The position numbers and the translations under genes are program-made. The notes under the pieces were generated by a model, which was not told the origin of the DNA, did no database searches, and saw nothing but the letters and a program-made list of their open reading frames with translations. From contig JAIKWH010000002.1 of NCBI GenBank assembly GCA_024684955.1, positions 1 through 43,640 of the forward strand: DNA of 43,640 nucleotides. The letters run 5' to 3'. Within the stretch, counting starts at the first letter, position 1; the number at the start of each line of letters is the position of its first letter. Below, piece by piece: positions 1 to 9,199 of this stretch. The stretch comes from Pseudobutyrivibrio sp. GTDB taxonomy: Bacteria > Bacillota > Clostridia > Lachnospirales > Lachnospiraceae.

Positions 1-31
1 GGGGGAGGGGATTCTCGTAAAGGAGATAAAA

Positions 32-781
32 ATGGCAAGAAGAAAAATTATCGCAGGCAACTGGAAGATGAACATGACACCTTCTGAGGCTGTAAAGCTT
101 GTTGCTGAGCTTAAGGATTTAGTTGTAAATGATGAGGTAGACGTAGTATACTGCGTACCTGCAATTGACATCGTTCCTGTAGTAGAGGCTGTAAAGGGCA
201 CAAACGTATCTGTTGGTGCTGAAAACTTCTACATTGAGGATAAGGGTGCTTTCACAGGTGAGATTTCTGCTCCAATGCTTGTTGATGCAGGTGTTAAGTA
301 TGTAATCATGGGTCACTCTGAGAGAAGAGATATCTTCGGCGAGAACGATATTCTTATCAATGCAAAGGTTAAGAAGGCATTCGCTTCTGGCCTCAAGCCA
401 ATTCTTTGCTGTGGCGAGTCACTTGCACTTCGCAAGGCTGGCACATACAAGGAGTGGATTGAGAGACAGATTACATGGGATCTTTCAGGCGTAACTGCTG
501 ATCAGGTAAAAGATCTTGTTATCGCTTACGAGCCAATTTGGGCTATCGGAACAGGTGAGACAGCTACTGCTGATCAGGCAGAGGAGGTTTGCGCGTTTAT
601 TCGTGAGCTTATCTGCAAACTTTACGATGCTCCTACAGCTGAGGCTGTTCGCATCCAGTACGGCGGATCTATGAATGCAGGAAATGCTGCTGAGCTTCTT
701 AGCAAGCCAAATATCGATGGCGGTCTTATTGGTGGTGCTTCACTCAAGGCTGACTTTGGTAAAATTGTCAATTATAAGTAA
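32..781 (+). CDS. tpiA: Triosephosphate isomerase
   Basis: Cytosolic glycolytic enzyme interconverting dihydroxyacetone phosphate and glyceraldehyde 3-phosphate. The 249-residue length is normal for the family. Visible active-site residues are Asn10 and Lys12 in the N-terminal GNWKMN motif, His95 in GHSERR and the catalytic Glu167 in [11 protein letters not shown]; the phosphate-binding YGGS and GGLIGGAS loops lie near the C-terminus. An AAGGAG ribosome site at 20-25 fixes the start. The gene is followed by a strong terminator, so it probably ends a transcription unit that begins before the window (in many Clostridia gapA-pgk-tpiA). The dominant codons look like those of a highly expressed gene. 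Confidence 0.98.
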   Translation: MARRKIIAGNWKMNMTPSEAVKLVAELKDLVVNDEVDVVYCVPAIDIVPVVEAVKGTNVSVGAENFYIEDKGAFTGEISAPMLVDAGVKYVIMGHSERRDIFGENDILINAKVKKAFASGLKPILCCGESLALRKAGTYKEWIERQITWDLSGVTADQVKDLVIAYEPIWAIGTGETATADQAEEVCAFIRELICKLYDAPTAEAVRIQYGGSMNAGNAAELLSKPNIDGGLIGGASLKADFGKIVNYK

Positions 782-804
782 TAAATACTCCTAAAGTTCT
801 ACAT

Positions 805-833
805 GCACACCGGTTTTTCCGGTGTGCTTTTTT
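805..833 (+). terminator. Rho-independent terminator after tpiA
   Basis: Perfect 9-bp stem GCACACCGG/CCGGTGTGC (805-813, 819-827) with a TTTTT loop, followed by a T-run. It separates tpiA from the lipoprotein genes. Confidence 0.92.
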
Positions 834-834
834 A

Positions 835-863
835 TTTTAAAAGAATGGGAATTATGGTATAAT
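835..863 (+). promoter_or_regulatory. Candidate promoter of the lipoprotein pair
   Basis: TATAAT at 858-863 preceded by TGG, an extended -10 pattern. The -35 position (TTTTAA, 835-840, 17-nt spacer) is weak, as is common with extended -10 promoters. It begins directly after the tpiA terminator. Confidence 0.6.
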
Positions 864-872
864 TTGGCACGT

Positions 873-897
873 AAGCCAAGTCTTAAGTATTTGGCTT
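873..897 (+). repeat. Inverted repeat at the expected transcription start
   Basis: AAGCCAA (873-879) and TTGGCTT (891-897) are perfect inverted arms around an 11-nt centre that contains CTTAAG. It lies just downstream of the -10 at 858-863 and before the ribosome site, so it could be an operator or a 5' leader hairpin. No function is shown. Confidence 0.5.
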
Positions 898-916
898 GGA
901 TACGTATGGAGGTAAA

Positions 917-2293
917 ATGAAGCCTAATAATTTTGCTTTTAGCTTATCAATTATATTAGCCGCCAGTCTTTTAACAGCCTGCGGCGATTCAGATAAATCT
1001 ACTCACGTCGAGACTACCCCTGAAAACACCCAAGAAATAGTTACAGATACAATTAAAGATTACAATCAACTTACCTATGATGAATTGGAAGTTTTAGCCT
1101 ATGAGGGTGATTTGCAGGCTCAAGTTGCTCTTGCCACCATGCTTGAATATGGCAATGATGATGTTAAACAAGATTTTCAAGAGGCCTTTGACTGGTATCA
1201 GATGGCCAGTGATGTGGGAAATGTGGATGCCACATGTGCTCTTGGATATTTCTATCTTACAGGCACCTATGTGGACAAGGATTTAGACAAAGCAAATGAA
1301 TGCTTTACTTTGGCCCTTGAGGGAGGCTCAGTAAATGCCAATGTCGGACTTGGTAGAGTTATTCTAGAGACTCTTACAGATGAAGATATGGCAAAGTATT
1401 CAATCCCCCCAAAAGTGCAAGTCCTTGAGACAGAGGAGACAGAGGAAGGCCAAGATGCAGGGCAAGAAGAGTCTGCTGAGGAATCTATAGGGGATGCATC
1501 TGTTATAGAGGAGGCTATTCCTGAAAATGAGCAAACTTCCAATGAAAATATAGTTGATTTTGAACACTTGAGTCCTGAGGACTTGGAAGAACTTGCTGAG
1601 GATCCTATCTATTTATCTATTGGCCAGTGCTTTGAGTACTTTACTACAGCAGCCACTGCCGGAGATTTAGATGGCACCTATTACATGGGTTATATGTATG
1701 AGCATGGCCTGGGGTGTCAGGGCAGTTACGAGACTGCATTAGAGTTTTACAACGCAGCATCATATTCTGATAGCACCTTGCTTTCTGACCAGCTGGCAAT
1801 CAATATGTCAGACAATGCAATCGGCGTTTTAAATGTAAAGGGATATTTGGCAGAGTCCAGCACCGAGTCTGCCTTGGAACATTTTAAAAAGGCTAGTGAC
1901 AATGGTTACCCTAGATCCAGCTATTACCTTGGACAGATTTATGAAAAGGGAATCGGGGTAGACAAGGACTATCAAAAAGCCTTGGAATATTACTTGCTTG
2001 CCGCTGATTATAGGTTTGCACCTGCCCTTAATCAGATGGGATATATGTATTATAATGGTTTGGGAGTTAACGTAGATTTTGCCACTGCTGTTTACTATCA
2101 AAAGATGGCAGCACTGCAGGGATACACACCTGCTCAGGTTAATCTAGGGTTCTTATACGAGAACGGTTATGGAGTTGAGAGAAATTTGGAGACGGCTTTA
2201 GAGTATTATGAGATGGCATCTGAAAAGGGATTCGAAGGTGCTGAGGAAGCGGTGACAAGAGTCAGGGCGCAGATTAATGAGGAAGAAAGCTAG
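917..2293 (+). CDS. SEL1-repeat (TPR-like) lipoprotein
   Basis: A 458-residue exported lipoprotein. The start chosen is ATG 917, preceded by GGAGG, rather than an upstream in-frame codon at 896, because it gives a clean signal peptide with lipobox LTAC and lipidated Cys22. The mature part has several SEL1 repeats (about 36 residues, pattern A..LG..Y..G.GV..D...A..YY..AA..G) in two blocks, separated by an acidic Glu/Ser-rich linker around residues 170-230. SEL1 solenoids mediate protein-protein contacts, so this is likely an extracytoplasmic scaffold or adaptor. Its 3' end overlaps the CapA-like gene by 17 nt, which implies translational coupling and possibly joint function. The partner protein is unknown. 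Confidence 0.9.
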   Translation: MKPNNFAFSLSIILAASLLTACGDSDKSTHVETTPENTQEIVTDTIKDYNQLTYDELEVLAYEGDLQAQVALATMLEYGNDDVKQDFQEAFDWYQMASDVGNVDATCALGYFYLTGTYVDKDLDKANECFTLALEGGSVNANVGLGRVILETLTDEDMAKYSIPPKVQVLETEETEEGQDAGQEESAEESIGDASVIEEAIPENEQTSNENIVDFEHLSPEDLEELAEDPIYLSIGQCFEYFTTAATAGDLDGTYYMGYMYEHGLGCQGSYETALEFYNAASYSDSTLLSDQLAINMSDNAIGVLNVKGYLAESSTESALEHFKKASDNGYPRSSYYLGQIYEKGIGVDKDYQKALEYYLLAADYRFAPALNQMGYMYYNGLGVNVDFATAVYYQKMAALQGYTPAQVNLGFLYENGYGVERNLETALEYYEMASEKGFEGAEEAVTRVRAQINEEES

Positions 2294-3671
2294 TAGATTT
2301 TCTTTAGCACTTATTTGTGTAGCCTGCCTGGCTTTTACTGGTTGCTTAGGTCAGACAGAGGGTACCAATACAAATGTTGAAGAAAAAAAGGAGCCTGAAA
2401 AGATAAAAATCAAAGATCTTTCTCAGGCCTGGGATGCAATACTGAATAAAAGTACAAAGGAGTTCATTGGGGGACATCCAATTGATGAGGCGTTCCTTTC
2501 CTTTGTTACGGCCAAATATGGCAATTCAGTTATTGAGGAAATTGCTAGTTACGCATATTTTGATACGCCGGAGATTTGGTACCAACTCACTGGAAAAAGC
2601 ATTCACGTTCTTTGGTATGATTACTGCAAGGAGACGGGAATACAAAATTATTCTTTTGATAACACTTATCTATTGGACGATAATGAGTCAACCAGTCCAA
2701 ATGAGATTGTTATAGATTTGGCGGGGGACCTTACCCTTGCTGAAAATGTCAGCACTACAGTCTTTATGGATCAGCAAATAAATGGAATAGAGGATTGCTT
2801 CTCCCAGGATTTGCTAGATGAAATGAGGTCGGCTGACCTGATGATTATAAATAATGAGTTTGCCTTTACTGACAGGGGAGAGGCCCTAGAGGGAAAAGCC
2901 TATACTTTTAGAGGCAATCCTTCCAGAGTTGGGCTCATCAAAGAATTGGGAGTGGATTTGGTTAGCCTTGCAAATAATCATGTATATGATTACGGAGAGA
3001 TTGGCTTGCTTGATACCCTAGACACCCTAGAGGGAGATTCCATCCCTTATGTTGGGGCAGGTCGAAATCTCAATCAGGCAGTTACACCAGTTTACTTTAT
3101 AGTAGGTGGCAGAAAAATTGCCATATGTGCAGCCACACAGATTGAGCGCACCTTTACCTATACAAAGGAGGCTACCGAGGATTCTCCAGGAGTTCTCAAA
3201 TGCCTGCACCCTGAACTTTTCTGTCAGGAGATAGCCATGGCAAAAACCAATGCAGACTATGTTATTGTCTATCCTCATTGGGGCACCGAGGGAAATGCCA
3301 ATTATGGCACTGACCAGGCGGCATTGGCCAGAAAATTTGTTGACGCTGGCGCAGATGTTGTAATAGGTGGACACACTCATTGCTTACAAACTATTGAATA
3401 TATGGATGACATTCCTATATATTATAGTCTTGGTAATTATTATTTTTCTGTTTCAGCCCAGAGCCCTGCTGATTACAATACGGGCCTGGCCCAGATCAGG
3501 ATTCAGCCAGACGGAGGAATAGATTGTTTCTTTATTCCTTGCCTCTACAGTGATGGAGTGACATCACTACTTAATTCAGAAGATAAAGCTTTTAGCGATA
3601 TCATAAATAGTCTTAATAAATTATCGAAAACGGCAGTTCTCGATTCACATGGACATGTTACAAAACAATAA
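2277..3671 (+). CDS. CapA-like metallophosphatase lipoprotein
   Basis: A 464-residue CapA/PgsA-family protein anchored outside the membrane: a signal peptide ends in FTGC with lipidated Cys23. The family has a calcineurin-like metallophosphatase fold, and the metal-site motifs are visible in order: DLAGDLTL, NNEF, ANNH, PHWGTE and GGHTHCLQ. CapA/PgsA members take part in poly-gamma-glutamate or capsule production, but no capB/capC partner lies here, so the substrate is open. Residues 30-140 form an extra N-terminal region before the catalytic domain. The start overlaps the end of the SEL1 gene and has only a weak ribosome site, consistent with coupling. gpmI follows after 20 nt, so gpmI may be partly co-transcribed. 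Confidence 0.88.
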   Translation: MRKKASRFSLALICVACLAFTGCLGQTEGTNTNVEEKKEPEKIKIKDLSQAWDAILNKSTKEFIGGHPIDEAFLSFVTAKYGNSVIEEIASYAYFDTPEIWYQLTGKSIHVLWYDYCKETGIQNYSFDNTYLLDDNESTSPNEIVIDLAGDLTLAENVSTTVFMDQQINGIEDCFSQDLLDEMRSADLMIINNEFAFTDRGEALEGKAYTFRGNPSRVGLIKELGVDLVSLANNHVYDYGEIGLLDTLDTLEGDSIPYVGAGRNLNQAVTPVYFIVGGRKIAICAATQIERTFTYTKEATEDSPGVLKCLHPELFCQEIAMAKTNADYVIVYPHWGTEGNANYGTDQAALARKFVDAGADVVIGGHTHCLQTIEYMDDIPIYYSLGNYYFSVSAQSPADYNTGLAQIRIQPDGGIDCFFIPCLYSDGVTSLLNSEDKAFSDIINSLNKLSKTAVLDSHGHVTKQ

Positions 3672-3691
3672 ATAGAATAAGGAGATTTACT

Positions 3692-5236
3692 ATGAGTAAG
3701 AAACCAGTAGTACTTATGGTTCTCGATGGATATGGTCTCAATGACAATCCAAAGGGAAACGCCATTGCAATGGCAAACACACCAGTTATGGATAAACTGA
3801 TGGCTGAATGCCCATTCGTTCCAGGACAGGCTTCAGGACTTTTTGTTGGACTTCCTGATGGCCAGATGGGTAATTCAGAGGTTGGACATATGAATATCGG
3901 TGCCGGCAGAGTTATCTACCAGGACCTGACCAGAATTACAAAGTCAATTGAGGACGGAGATTTCTTTGAGAACAAGGTTCTCCTGGAGGCAATTAACAAC
4001 TGCAAGAAATCTGGCGGCGACCTGCATCTTTGGGGCCTCCTTTCTCCAGGCGGTGTACATAGCCACCTGACTCACGTATTCGGTCTCTTAGAGTTGTGCA
4101 AGAAAAATGATTTCAAGAATGTATATGTACATGCATTCCTGGATGGTAGAGATACCCCTCCTGCATCTGGCAAGGATTATCTTGCAGAGCTCCAGGCAAA
4201 GATGGACGAGATTGGCGTTGGCTCTATTGCCTCTATCTCAGGACGTTATTACGCAATGGATAGAGATAACAACTGGGACCGTGTAGAAAAGGCTTACAAT
4301 TCTCTAGTAAAGGGAGAGGGCGTCCTTGCTACTAGCGTACCAGATGCTATGCAAAAGAGTTACGACGAGGGAGTAACAGATGAGTTCGTTCTTCCTACAG
4401 TTATTACAGATGAAAATGGCCAGCCACTTTCTCTTGTAAAGAATGGAGACTCAGTTATCTTCTTCAACTTCCGTCCTGATAGAGCTAGAGAAATTACTAG
4501 AGCTTTCTGCGATGACCAGTTTACAGGATTCGATAGAGAATTCCTTGATTTATACTACGCTTGTTTCAAGGATTATGATGAGACAATCCCTAACAAGCAC
4601 ATTGCATTCGAAAAGGAAAGCATTACAAATACTTTTGGCCAGTTCTTAGCTGATCACAATCTGAAACAGCTTAGACTTGCTGAGACTGAAAAATACGCAC
4701 ACGTTACTTTCTTCTTCAACGGTGGTGTTGAAGAGCCAAACAAGGACGAGGATAGAATCCTTGTCAACTCACCAAAGGAAGTAGCCACATATGACCTTAA
4801 ACCGGAAATGTCTGCTCCAGAAGTTGGAGCAAAACTTGTAGAGGCTATCAAGTCTGACAAGTATGATGTTATTATCATCAATTTCGCAAATCCGGATATG
4901 GTAGGTCATACCGGCGTCATAGAGGCAGCTGTAAAGGCTGTAGAGCGTGTAGACTCACTTGTAGGCGATGCCGTTGAGGCAATCAAGGAAAAGGATGGAT
5001 GCCTTTTCATTTGCGCTGATCATGGAAATGCTGAGAAGATGATTGATTATGAGACAGGAGAGCCACACACAGCTCACACAACAAATCCTGTACCATTTAT
5101 CTTAGTTAACTATGATAGTGATTACACTCTTGCTGAGGGCGGAGCCCTTTGTGATATTGCTCCTACTTTGATCCAGATTATGGGTCTTGAGCAGCCAAAG
5201 GAAATGACTGGAAAGTCACTACTTATCAAAAAATAG
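3692..5236 (+). CDS. gpmI: 2,3-bisphosphoglycerate-independent phosphoglycerate mutase
   Basis: Converts 3-phosphoglycerate to 2-phosphoglycerate in glycolysis through a phosphoserine intermediate and two Mn ions, in the cytosol. Length 514 is normal. The alkaline-phosphatase-type metal site is seen in VLDGYG (Asp12) and the catalytic Ser62 in GNSEVGHMN; further metal ligands are in NFANPDMVGHTG and ADHGNAE near the C-terminus, and HAFLDGRDTPP and FNFRPDR are family hallmarks. An AAGGAG site sits upstream. It follows the CapA-like gene closely with no terminator between them. Confidence 0.98.
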   Translation: MSKKPVVLMVLDGYGLNDNPKGNAIAMANTPVMDKLMAECPFVPGQASGLFVGLPDGQMGNSEVGHMNIGAGRVIYQDLTRITKSIEDGDFFENKVLLEAINNCKKSGGDLHLWGLLSPGGVHSHLTHVFGLLELCKKNDFKNVYVHAFLDGRDTPPASGKDYLAELQAKMDEIGVGSIASISGRYYAMDRDNNWDRVEKAYNSLVKGEGVLATSVPDAMQKSYDEGVTDEFVLPTVITDENGQPLSLVKNGDSVIFFNFRPDRAREITRAFCDDQFTGFDREFLDLYYACFKDYDETIPNKHIAFEKESITNTFGQFLADHNLKQLRLAETEKYAHVTFFFNGGVEEPNKDEDRILVNSPKEVATYDLKPEMSAPEVGAKLVEAIKSDKYDVIIINFANPDMVGHTGVIEAAVKAVERVDSLVGDAVEAIKEKDGCLFICADHGNAEKMIDYETGEPHTAHTTNPVPFILVNYDSDYTLAEGGALCDIAPTLIQIMGLEQPKEMTGKSLLIKK

Positions 5237-5260
5237 TTAACTACACATTACATAAACTAT

Positions 5261-5284
5261 CGGGGAAGCCCTAGTGCTTTCCCG
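5261..5284 (+). other. Intergenic hairpin between gpmI and purC
   Basis: A 9-bp stem, CGGGGAAGC (5261-5269) with GCTTTCCCG (5276-5284), includes one G-T wobble and has a 6-nt loop. It is not followed directly by a T-run; an 8-T tract occurs only at about 5312-5319. It may be a weak gpmI terminator or a leader element of the purine genes. It does not match the purine, PRPP or ZTP riboswitch cores that I can recall. Confidence 0.55.
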
Positions 5285-5354
5285 GTGGATTTATAAAATG
5301 TGGATGGTAACTTTTTTTTACAAAAATTTAATAAAAAAGAGAGAGGATTTGATT

Positions 5355-6221
5355 ATGAAACCAATTAAAGAAGGAAAAGTAAGAGAAGTGTACGATAATG
5401 GCGATAGCATTATTATGGTGGCAACCGATCGTATATCTGCATTTGATGTTATTCTCAAGAACAAGATTGTTAACAAGGGTGCAGTGCTTACACAGATGTC
5501 TAAGTTTTGGTTCGATTTGACCAAAGACATCGTTTTGAATCACATGCTTTCAACAGACACATCAGACATGCCTGAGTTTTTCCAGACAGATGAGTACAAG
5601 GGCAAGACAATGATGTGCAAGAAACTGACAATGCTTCCAATCGAGTGTATTGTCAGAGGCTACATCACTGGCAGCGGCTGGGCTTCATACAAGGAGAACG
5701 GTACTGTTTGTGGAATTACTCTTCCTGAGGGATTGGTAGAATCAGACAAGTTGCCTGAGCCTATTTACACCCCTTCTACTAAGGCTGAAATTGGTGATCA
5801 TGATGAAAACATCTCTTTTGAACGTTCTATAGAAGTTCTTGAAAAAGAATTCCCAGGCCATGGAGAAGAGTACGCAACTCAGCTTCGTGACAACACAATC
5901 ACCCTTTACAAAAAGTGTGCTGATTATGCTTACACAAAGGGAATTATTATTGCTGATACAAAATTCGAGTTTGGTCTTGATGAGGATGGAAACATGGTAC
6001 TAGCAGACGAAATGCTGACACCTGATTCATCTCGTTTCTGGCCTTTAAATGGCTATGAGCCAGGACATGGTCAGCCATCATTCGACAAGCAGTTTGTTCG
6101 TGATTGGCTCAAGGCTAATCCTGACAGCGACTATAACCTGCCACAGGATGTAATCGACAAGACAATTGCCAAGTACCTGGAGGCATACAAACTCCTCACA
6201 GGTAAGGATTTAGCCATCTAG
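5355..6221 (+). CDS. purC: Phosphoribosylaminoimidazole-succinocarboxamide synthase
   Basis: SAICAR synthetase, step 8 of IMP synthesis: joins aspartate to CAIR with ATP hydrolysis. Start ATG 5355, after GAGAGGA, is chosen over the in-frame upstream codon at 5274 because it gives the canonical N-terminus MKPIKEGKVREVYD and a normal length of 288 residues. Family motifs are visible: TDRISAFDV, ECIVRGYITGSGW, IIADTKFEFG and DEMLTPDSSRFW. First gene of a purC-purF-purB cluster with tight spacing to purF (15 nt). Confidence 0.97.
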   Translation: MKPIKEGKVREVYDNGDSIIMVATDRISAFDVILKNKIVNKGAVLTQMSKFWFDLTKDIVLNHMLSTDTSDMPEFFQTDEYKGKTMMCKKLTMLPIECIVRGYITGSGWASYKENGTVCGITLPEGLVESDKLPEPIYTPSTKAEIGDHDENISFERSIEVLEKEFPGHGEEYATQLRDNTITLYKKCADYAYTKGIIIADTKFEFGLDEDGNMVLADEMLTPDSSRFWPLNGYEPGHGQPSFDKQFVRDWLKANPDSDYNLPQDVIDKTIAKYLEAYKLLTGKDLAI

Positions 6222-6236
6222 TTTAAAGGAGAATTT

Positions 6237-7676
6237 ATGACTAATTTTAAGGACACGCCATGGGACGGGTTGCATGAGGAGTGCGGCGTCTTTGCGATGT
6301 ATGATTTTGATGGTGGAGATGTTGCCTCCTCTATTTATTATGGCCTATTTGCCCTGCAGCACAGGGGGCAGGAATCCTGCGGTATTGCAGTATCTGACAC
6401 AAATGGACCAAAGAGAAATTATGCATTGCACAAGGACATGGGACTGGTAAACGAAGTTTTCAATCAGGATATTTTGGAGGGCATGCATGGAGATATCGGT
6501 GTAGGTCACACCAGATATTCTACAGCAGGCTCATCTACCAGAGAAAACGCCCAGCCTTTGGTGCTTTCATATGTTAAGGGAATACTGGGAATGGCCCATA
6601 ATGGAAACCTGATAAACGCAGAGGAACTGCGAGATGAGCTTTCCATGACAGGTGCTATTTTCCAGACCACAATAGATTCGGAGACAATTGCCTATATCAT
6701 AGCAAGAGAACGACTCAAATCTGCCACTGTTGAGGAAGCAGTTGCCAGAGCCTGTGACAAGATCAAGGGTGCATATTCTCTAGTTGTTATGTCGCCAAGA
6801 AAGTTGATTGCAGCCCGTGACCCTCAGGGATTTAGACCTCTTTGCATAGGAAAAAGAGACAATGCTTATGTCATCGCATCTGAGACATGTGCCCTAGATA
6901 CTATTGGGGCAAAATATATCAGAGATGTGGAGCCGGGAGAGATAGTTACTATTTCTCCAGAATTTGGTATCAAGTCTGACACCAGCAGGTGCCTGGACAA
7001 GTCAAAGCACGGCAGATGTATTTTCGAATATATTTATTTTGCAAGACCGGACAGCGACATAGATGGAGTATCAGTTTATGATGCCAGAATCAAGGCAGGT
7101 AGATTTTTGGCCCAGGATTCTCCAGTGGACGCAGATTTGGTTGTGGGTGTACCAGAATCAGGTAATGCGGCAGCCCAGGGATATTCTCTAGAATCAGGAA
7201 TCCCATACGGCACAGCCTTTGTCAAAAACGGATATGTGGGCAGGACTTTTATCAAGCCAAAACAGAAGTCTAGAGAATCCTCAGTCCAGGTCAAGTTAAA
7301 CGCATTGAGGGAAGTTGTGGCTGGCAAGAGAATTATCATGATTGATGATTCCATTGTCAGAGGTACCACATCGGATAGAATCGTAAAGATGCTGAGAGAT
7401 GCAGGGGCTACTGAGGTTCATGTTCGCATTTCATCACCACCATTCTTGTGGCCATGCTATTTTGGCACCGATGTGCCTTGCCGTGAGCAACTTATTGCCT
7501 ACAACCACAGCGTGGAGGAAATCCGTGACATTATCGGGGCAGACTCATTGGCTTACCTAGGCCTGGAGCGTCTCTCCCAGATGGTTGGAGGCCTGGAGAT
7601 TTGCCAGGGATGTTTTAATGGCAACTATCCAATTGAGCCACCAAAGCATGACATACGCGGAGACTATGATAAATAA
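6237..7676 (+). CDS. purF: Amidophosphoribosyltransferase (PurF, Fe-S type)
   Basis: Catalyses the committed step of purine synthesis, PRPP plus glutamine to phosphoribosylamine. The N-terminal Ntn glutaminase domain begins at Cys16 (EECGVF) after a 15-residue propeptide that is normally cleaved; the C-terminal phosphoribosyltransferase domain has the PRPP loop IIMIDDSIVRGTTS. Cysteines in KHGRCIFEY, PFLWPCYFG and EICQGCFNG match the ligands of the 4Fe-4S cluster of the Bacillus-type enzyme, an oxygen-sensitive form that suits an anaerobe. Length 479 is typical. AAAGGAGAA precedes the start; purB follows after 15 nt. Confidence 0.97.
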   Translation: MTNFKDTPWDGLHEECGVFAMYDFDGGDVASSIYYGLFALQHRGQESCGIAVSDTNGPKRNYALHKDMGLVNEVFNQDILEGMHGDIGVGHTRYSTAGSSTRENAQPLVLSYVKGILGMAHNGNLINAEELRDELSMTGAIFQTTIDSETIAYIIARERLKSATVEEAVARACDKIKGAYSLVVMSPRKLIAARDPQGFRPLCIGKRDNAYVIASETCALDTIGAKYIRDVEPGEIVTISPEFGIKSDTSRCLDKSKHGRCIFEYIYFARPDSDIDGVSVYDARIKAGRFLAQDSPVDADLVVGVPESGNAAAQGYSLESGIPYGTAFVKNGYVGRTFIKPKQKSRESSVQVKLNALREVVAGKRIIMIDDSIVRGTTSDRIVKMLRDAGATEVHVRISSPPFLWPCYFGTDVPCREQLIAYNHSVEEIRDIIGADSLAYLGLERLSQMVGGLEICQGCFNGNYPIEPPKHDIRGDYDK

Positions 7677-7691
7677 TCGAAGGAGAATAAT

Positions 7692-9143
7692 ATGAGTACA
7701 GATAGATACACAAGTCCTCTGAGTGAGAGATACGCCAGCAAGGAGATGCAGTATATCTTTTCTCAGGACAAAAAGTTTTCTACATGGAGAAGACTTTGGA
7801 TTGCCCTTGCTGAGACAGAGATGGAATTAGGACTTTCTCAGGATGGCAAGCCAGTCATCACTCAGGATATGATTGATGAGATGAAAGCCCATATTGAGGA
7901 CATTAATTATGATGTTGCCAAGGCTAGAGAGGCCGAGGTAAGACATGATGTTATGAGCCATGTATATGCTTATGGCAAGCAGTGTCCAAAGGCTGCAGGT
8001 ATTATCCACCTGGGAGCCACCAGCTGCTATGTTGGGGACAATACTGACATTATTATCATGAGAGATGCCCTGCTCCTTATCAGAAAAAAACTGGTAAATG
8101 TTATTGCTGAACTGGCAAATTTTGCTGACAGGTATAAGAGCCAGCCAACACTGGCCTTTACCCATTTTCAGCCTGCTCAGCCTACCACAGTAGGCAAGCG
8201 TGCTACACTTTGGCTCAATGAGTTTGTTATGGATTTGGAGGATTTGGATTATGTCCTTTCTACCCTCAAACTATTAGGCTCAAAGGGTACAACAGGCACT
8301 CAGGCCAGTTTTTTAGAGCTTTTCAATGGGGACAATGAGACTATTGACAAAATTGACCCAATGATTGCAAAGAAGATGGGCTTTGAGAATTGCTATCCAG
8401 TGTCTGGCCAGACCTATTCTCGAAAGGTGGATACTAGGGTGTGCAACATCTTAGCAGGTATCGCAGCCTCAGCCCACAAGATGTCAAACGACATCAGATT
8501 ACTCCAGCACCTCAAAGAGGTGGAGGAGCCATTTGAGAAGAGTCAGATTGGCTCATCTGCTATGGCATACAAGAGAAACCCAATGCGTTCTGAGAGAATA
8601 GCATCCCTTTCTCGTTATGTCATGATTGATGCCCTCAATCCAGCTATTACCTCTGCCACCCAGTGGTTTGAGAGAACCCTTGATGATTCTGCAAACAAGC
8701 GCCTTTCTGTAGCAGAAGGATTCCTGGCCGCAGACGGTGTCCTGGACCTTTGCCTCAATGTAGTAGATGGCCTGGTGGTATATGACAAGGTAATCACAAA
8801 GCGTCTTATGTCAGAGCTGCCATTTATGGCAACAGAAAACATCATGATGGATGCGGTAAAACTGGGAGGCAACAGACAGGAACTCCACGAAAAGATTAGG
8901 ACCCTCTCTATGGAGGCAGGCAAGAATGTAAAGGTAGAAGGCAAGGACAACAACCTGCTGGAACTCATTGCAGCCGACGACGAATTCCCTATGGGCCTGG
9001 AGGAACTGGAGGCCACAATGCAGCCTGAGAGATATGTAGGCCGCGCTCCTCGCCAGGTAGAGCTTTACCTTAGAGATGTCATTAATCCTATTTTGGAGGA
9101 GAATAAAGAGGACCTGGGAGTCAAAGCAGTTATTTCTGTATAG
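7692..9143 (+). CDS. purB: Adenylosuccinate lyase
   Basis: Fumarase/aspartase-superfamily enzyme that removes fumarate from SAICAR and from adenylosuccinate, acting at two points of purine synthesis. The family signature SSAMAYKRNPMRSE, which carries the flexible catalytic loop, is present, as are LGATSCYVGDN and THFQPAQPTT. Length 483 fits the longer, eukaryote-like PurB type seen in many Clostridia. It follows purC and purF in one apparent operon, with ribosome site AAGGAG. No clear terminator follows before msrA. Confidence 0.97.
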   Translation: MSTDRYTSPLSERYASKEMQYIFSQDKKFSTWRRLWIALAETEMELGLSQDGKPVITQDMIDEMKAHIEDINYDVAKAREAEVRHDVMSHVYAYGKQCPKAAGIIHLGATSCYVGDNTDIIIMRDALLLIRKKLVNVIAELANFADRYKSQPTLAFTHFQPAQPTTVGKRATLWLNEFVMDLEDLDYVLSTLKLLGSKGTTGTQASFLELFNGDNETIDKIDPMIAKKMGFENCYPVSGQTYSRKVDTRVCNILAGIAASAHKMSNDIRLLQHLKEVEEPFEKSQIGSSAMAYKRNPMRSERIASLSRYVMIDALNPAITSATQWFERTLDDSANKRLSVAEGFLAADGVLDLCLNVVDGLVVYDKVITKRLMSELPFMATENIMMDAVKLGGNRQELHEKIRTLSMEAGKNVKVEGKDNNLLELIAADDEFPMGLEELEATMQPERYVGRAPRQVELYLRDVINPILEENKEDLGVKAVISV

Positions 9144-9157
9144 GAAGTCCTAAAAAG

Positions 9158-9166
9158 TGATATACT
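9158..9166 (+). promoter_or_regulatory. Candidate extended -10 promoter of msrA
   Basis: TGATATACT combines TG-N with a TATACT -10 hexamer (9161-9166). No convincing -35 is seen. It would give msrA its own transcript in addition to read-through from purB. Confidence 0.45.
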
Positions 9167-9199
9167 AGGCTGGCATGAATAATATTAGGAGGCCTATTT

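Noticed and set aside
8615-9016. 133-aa open frame on the minus strand
   Set aside because: Antisense to purB; Ser-rich composition is typical of a codon shadow.
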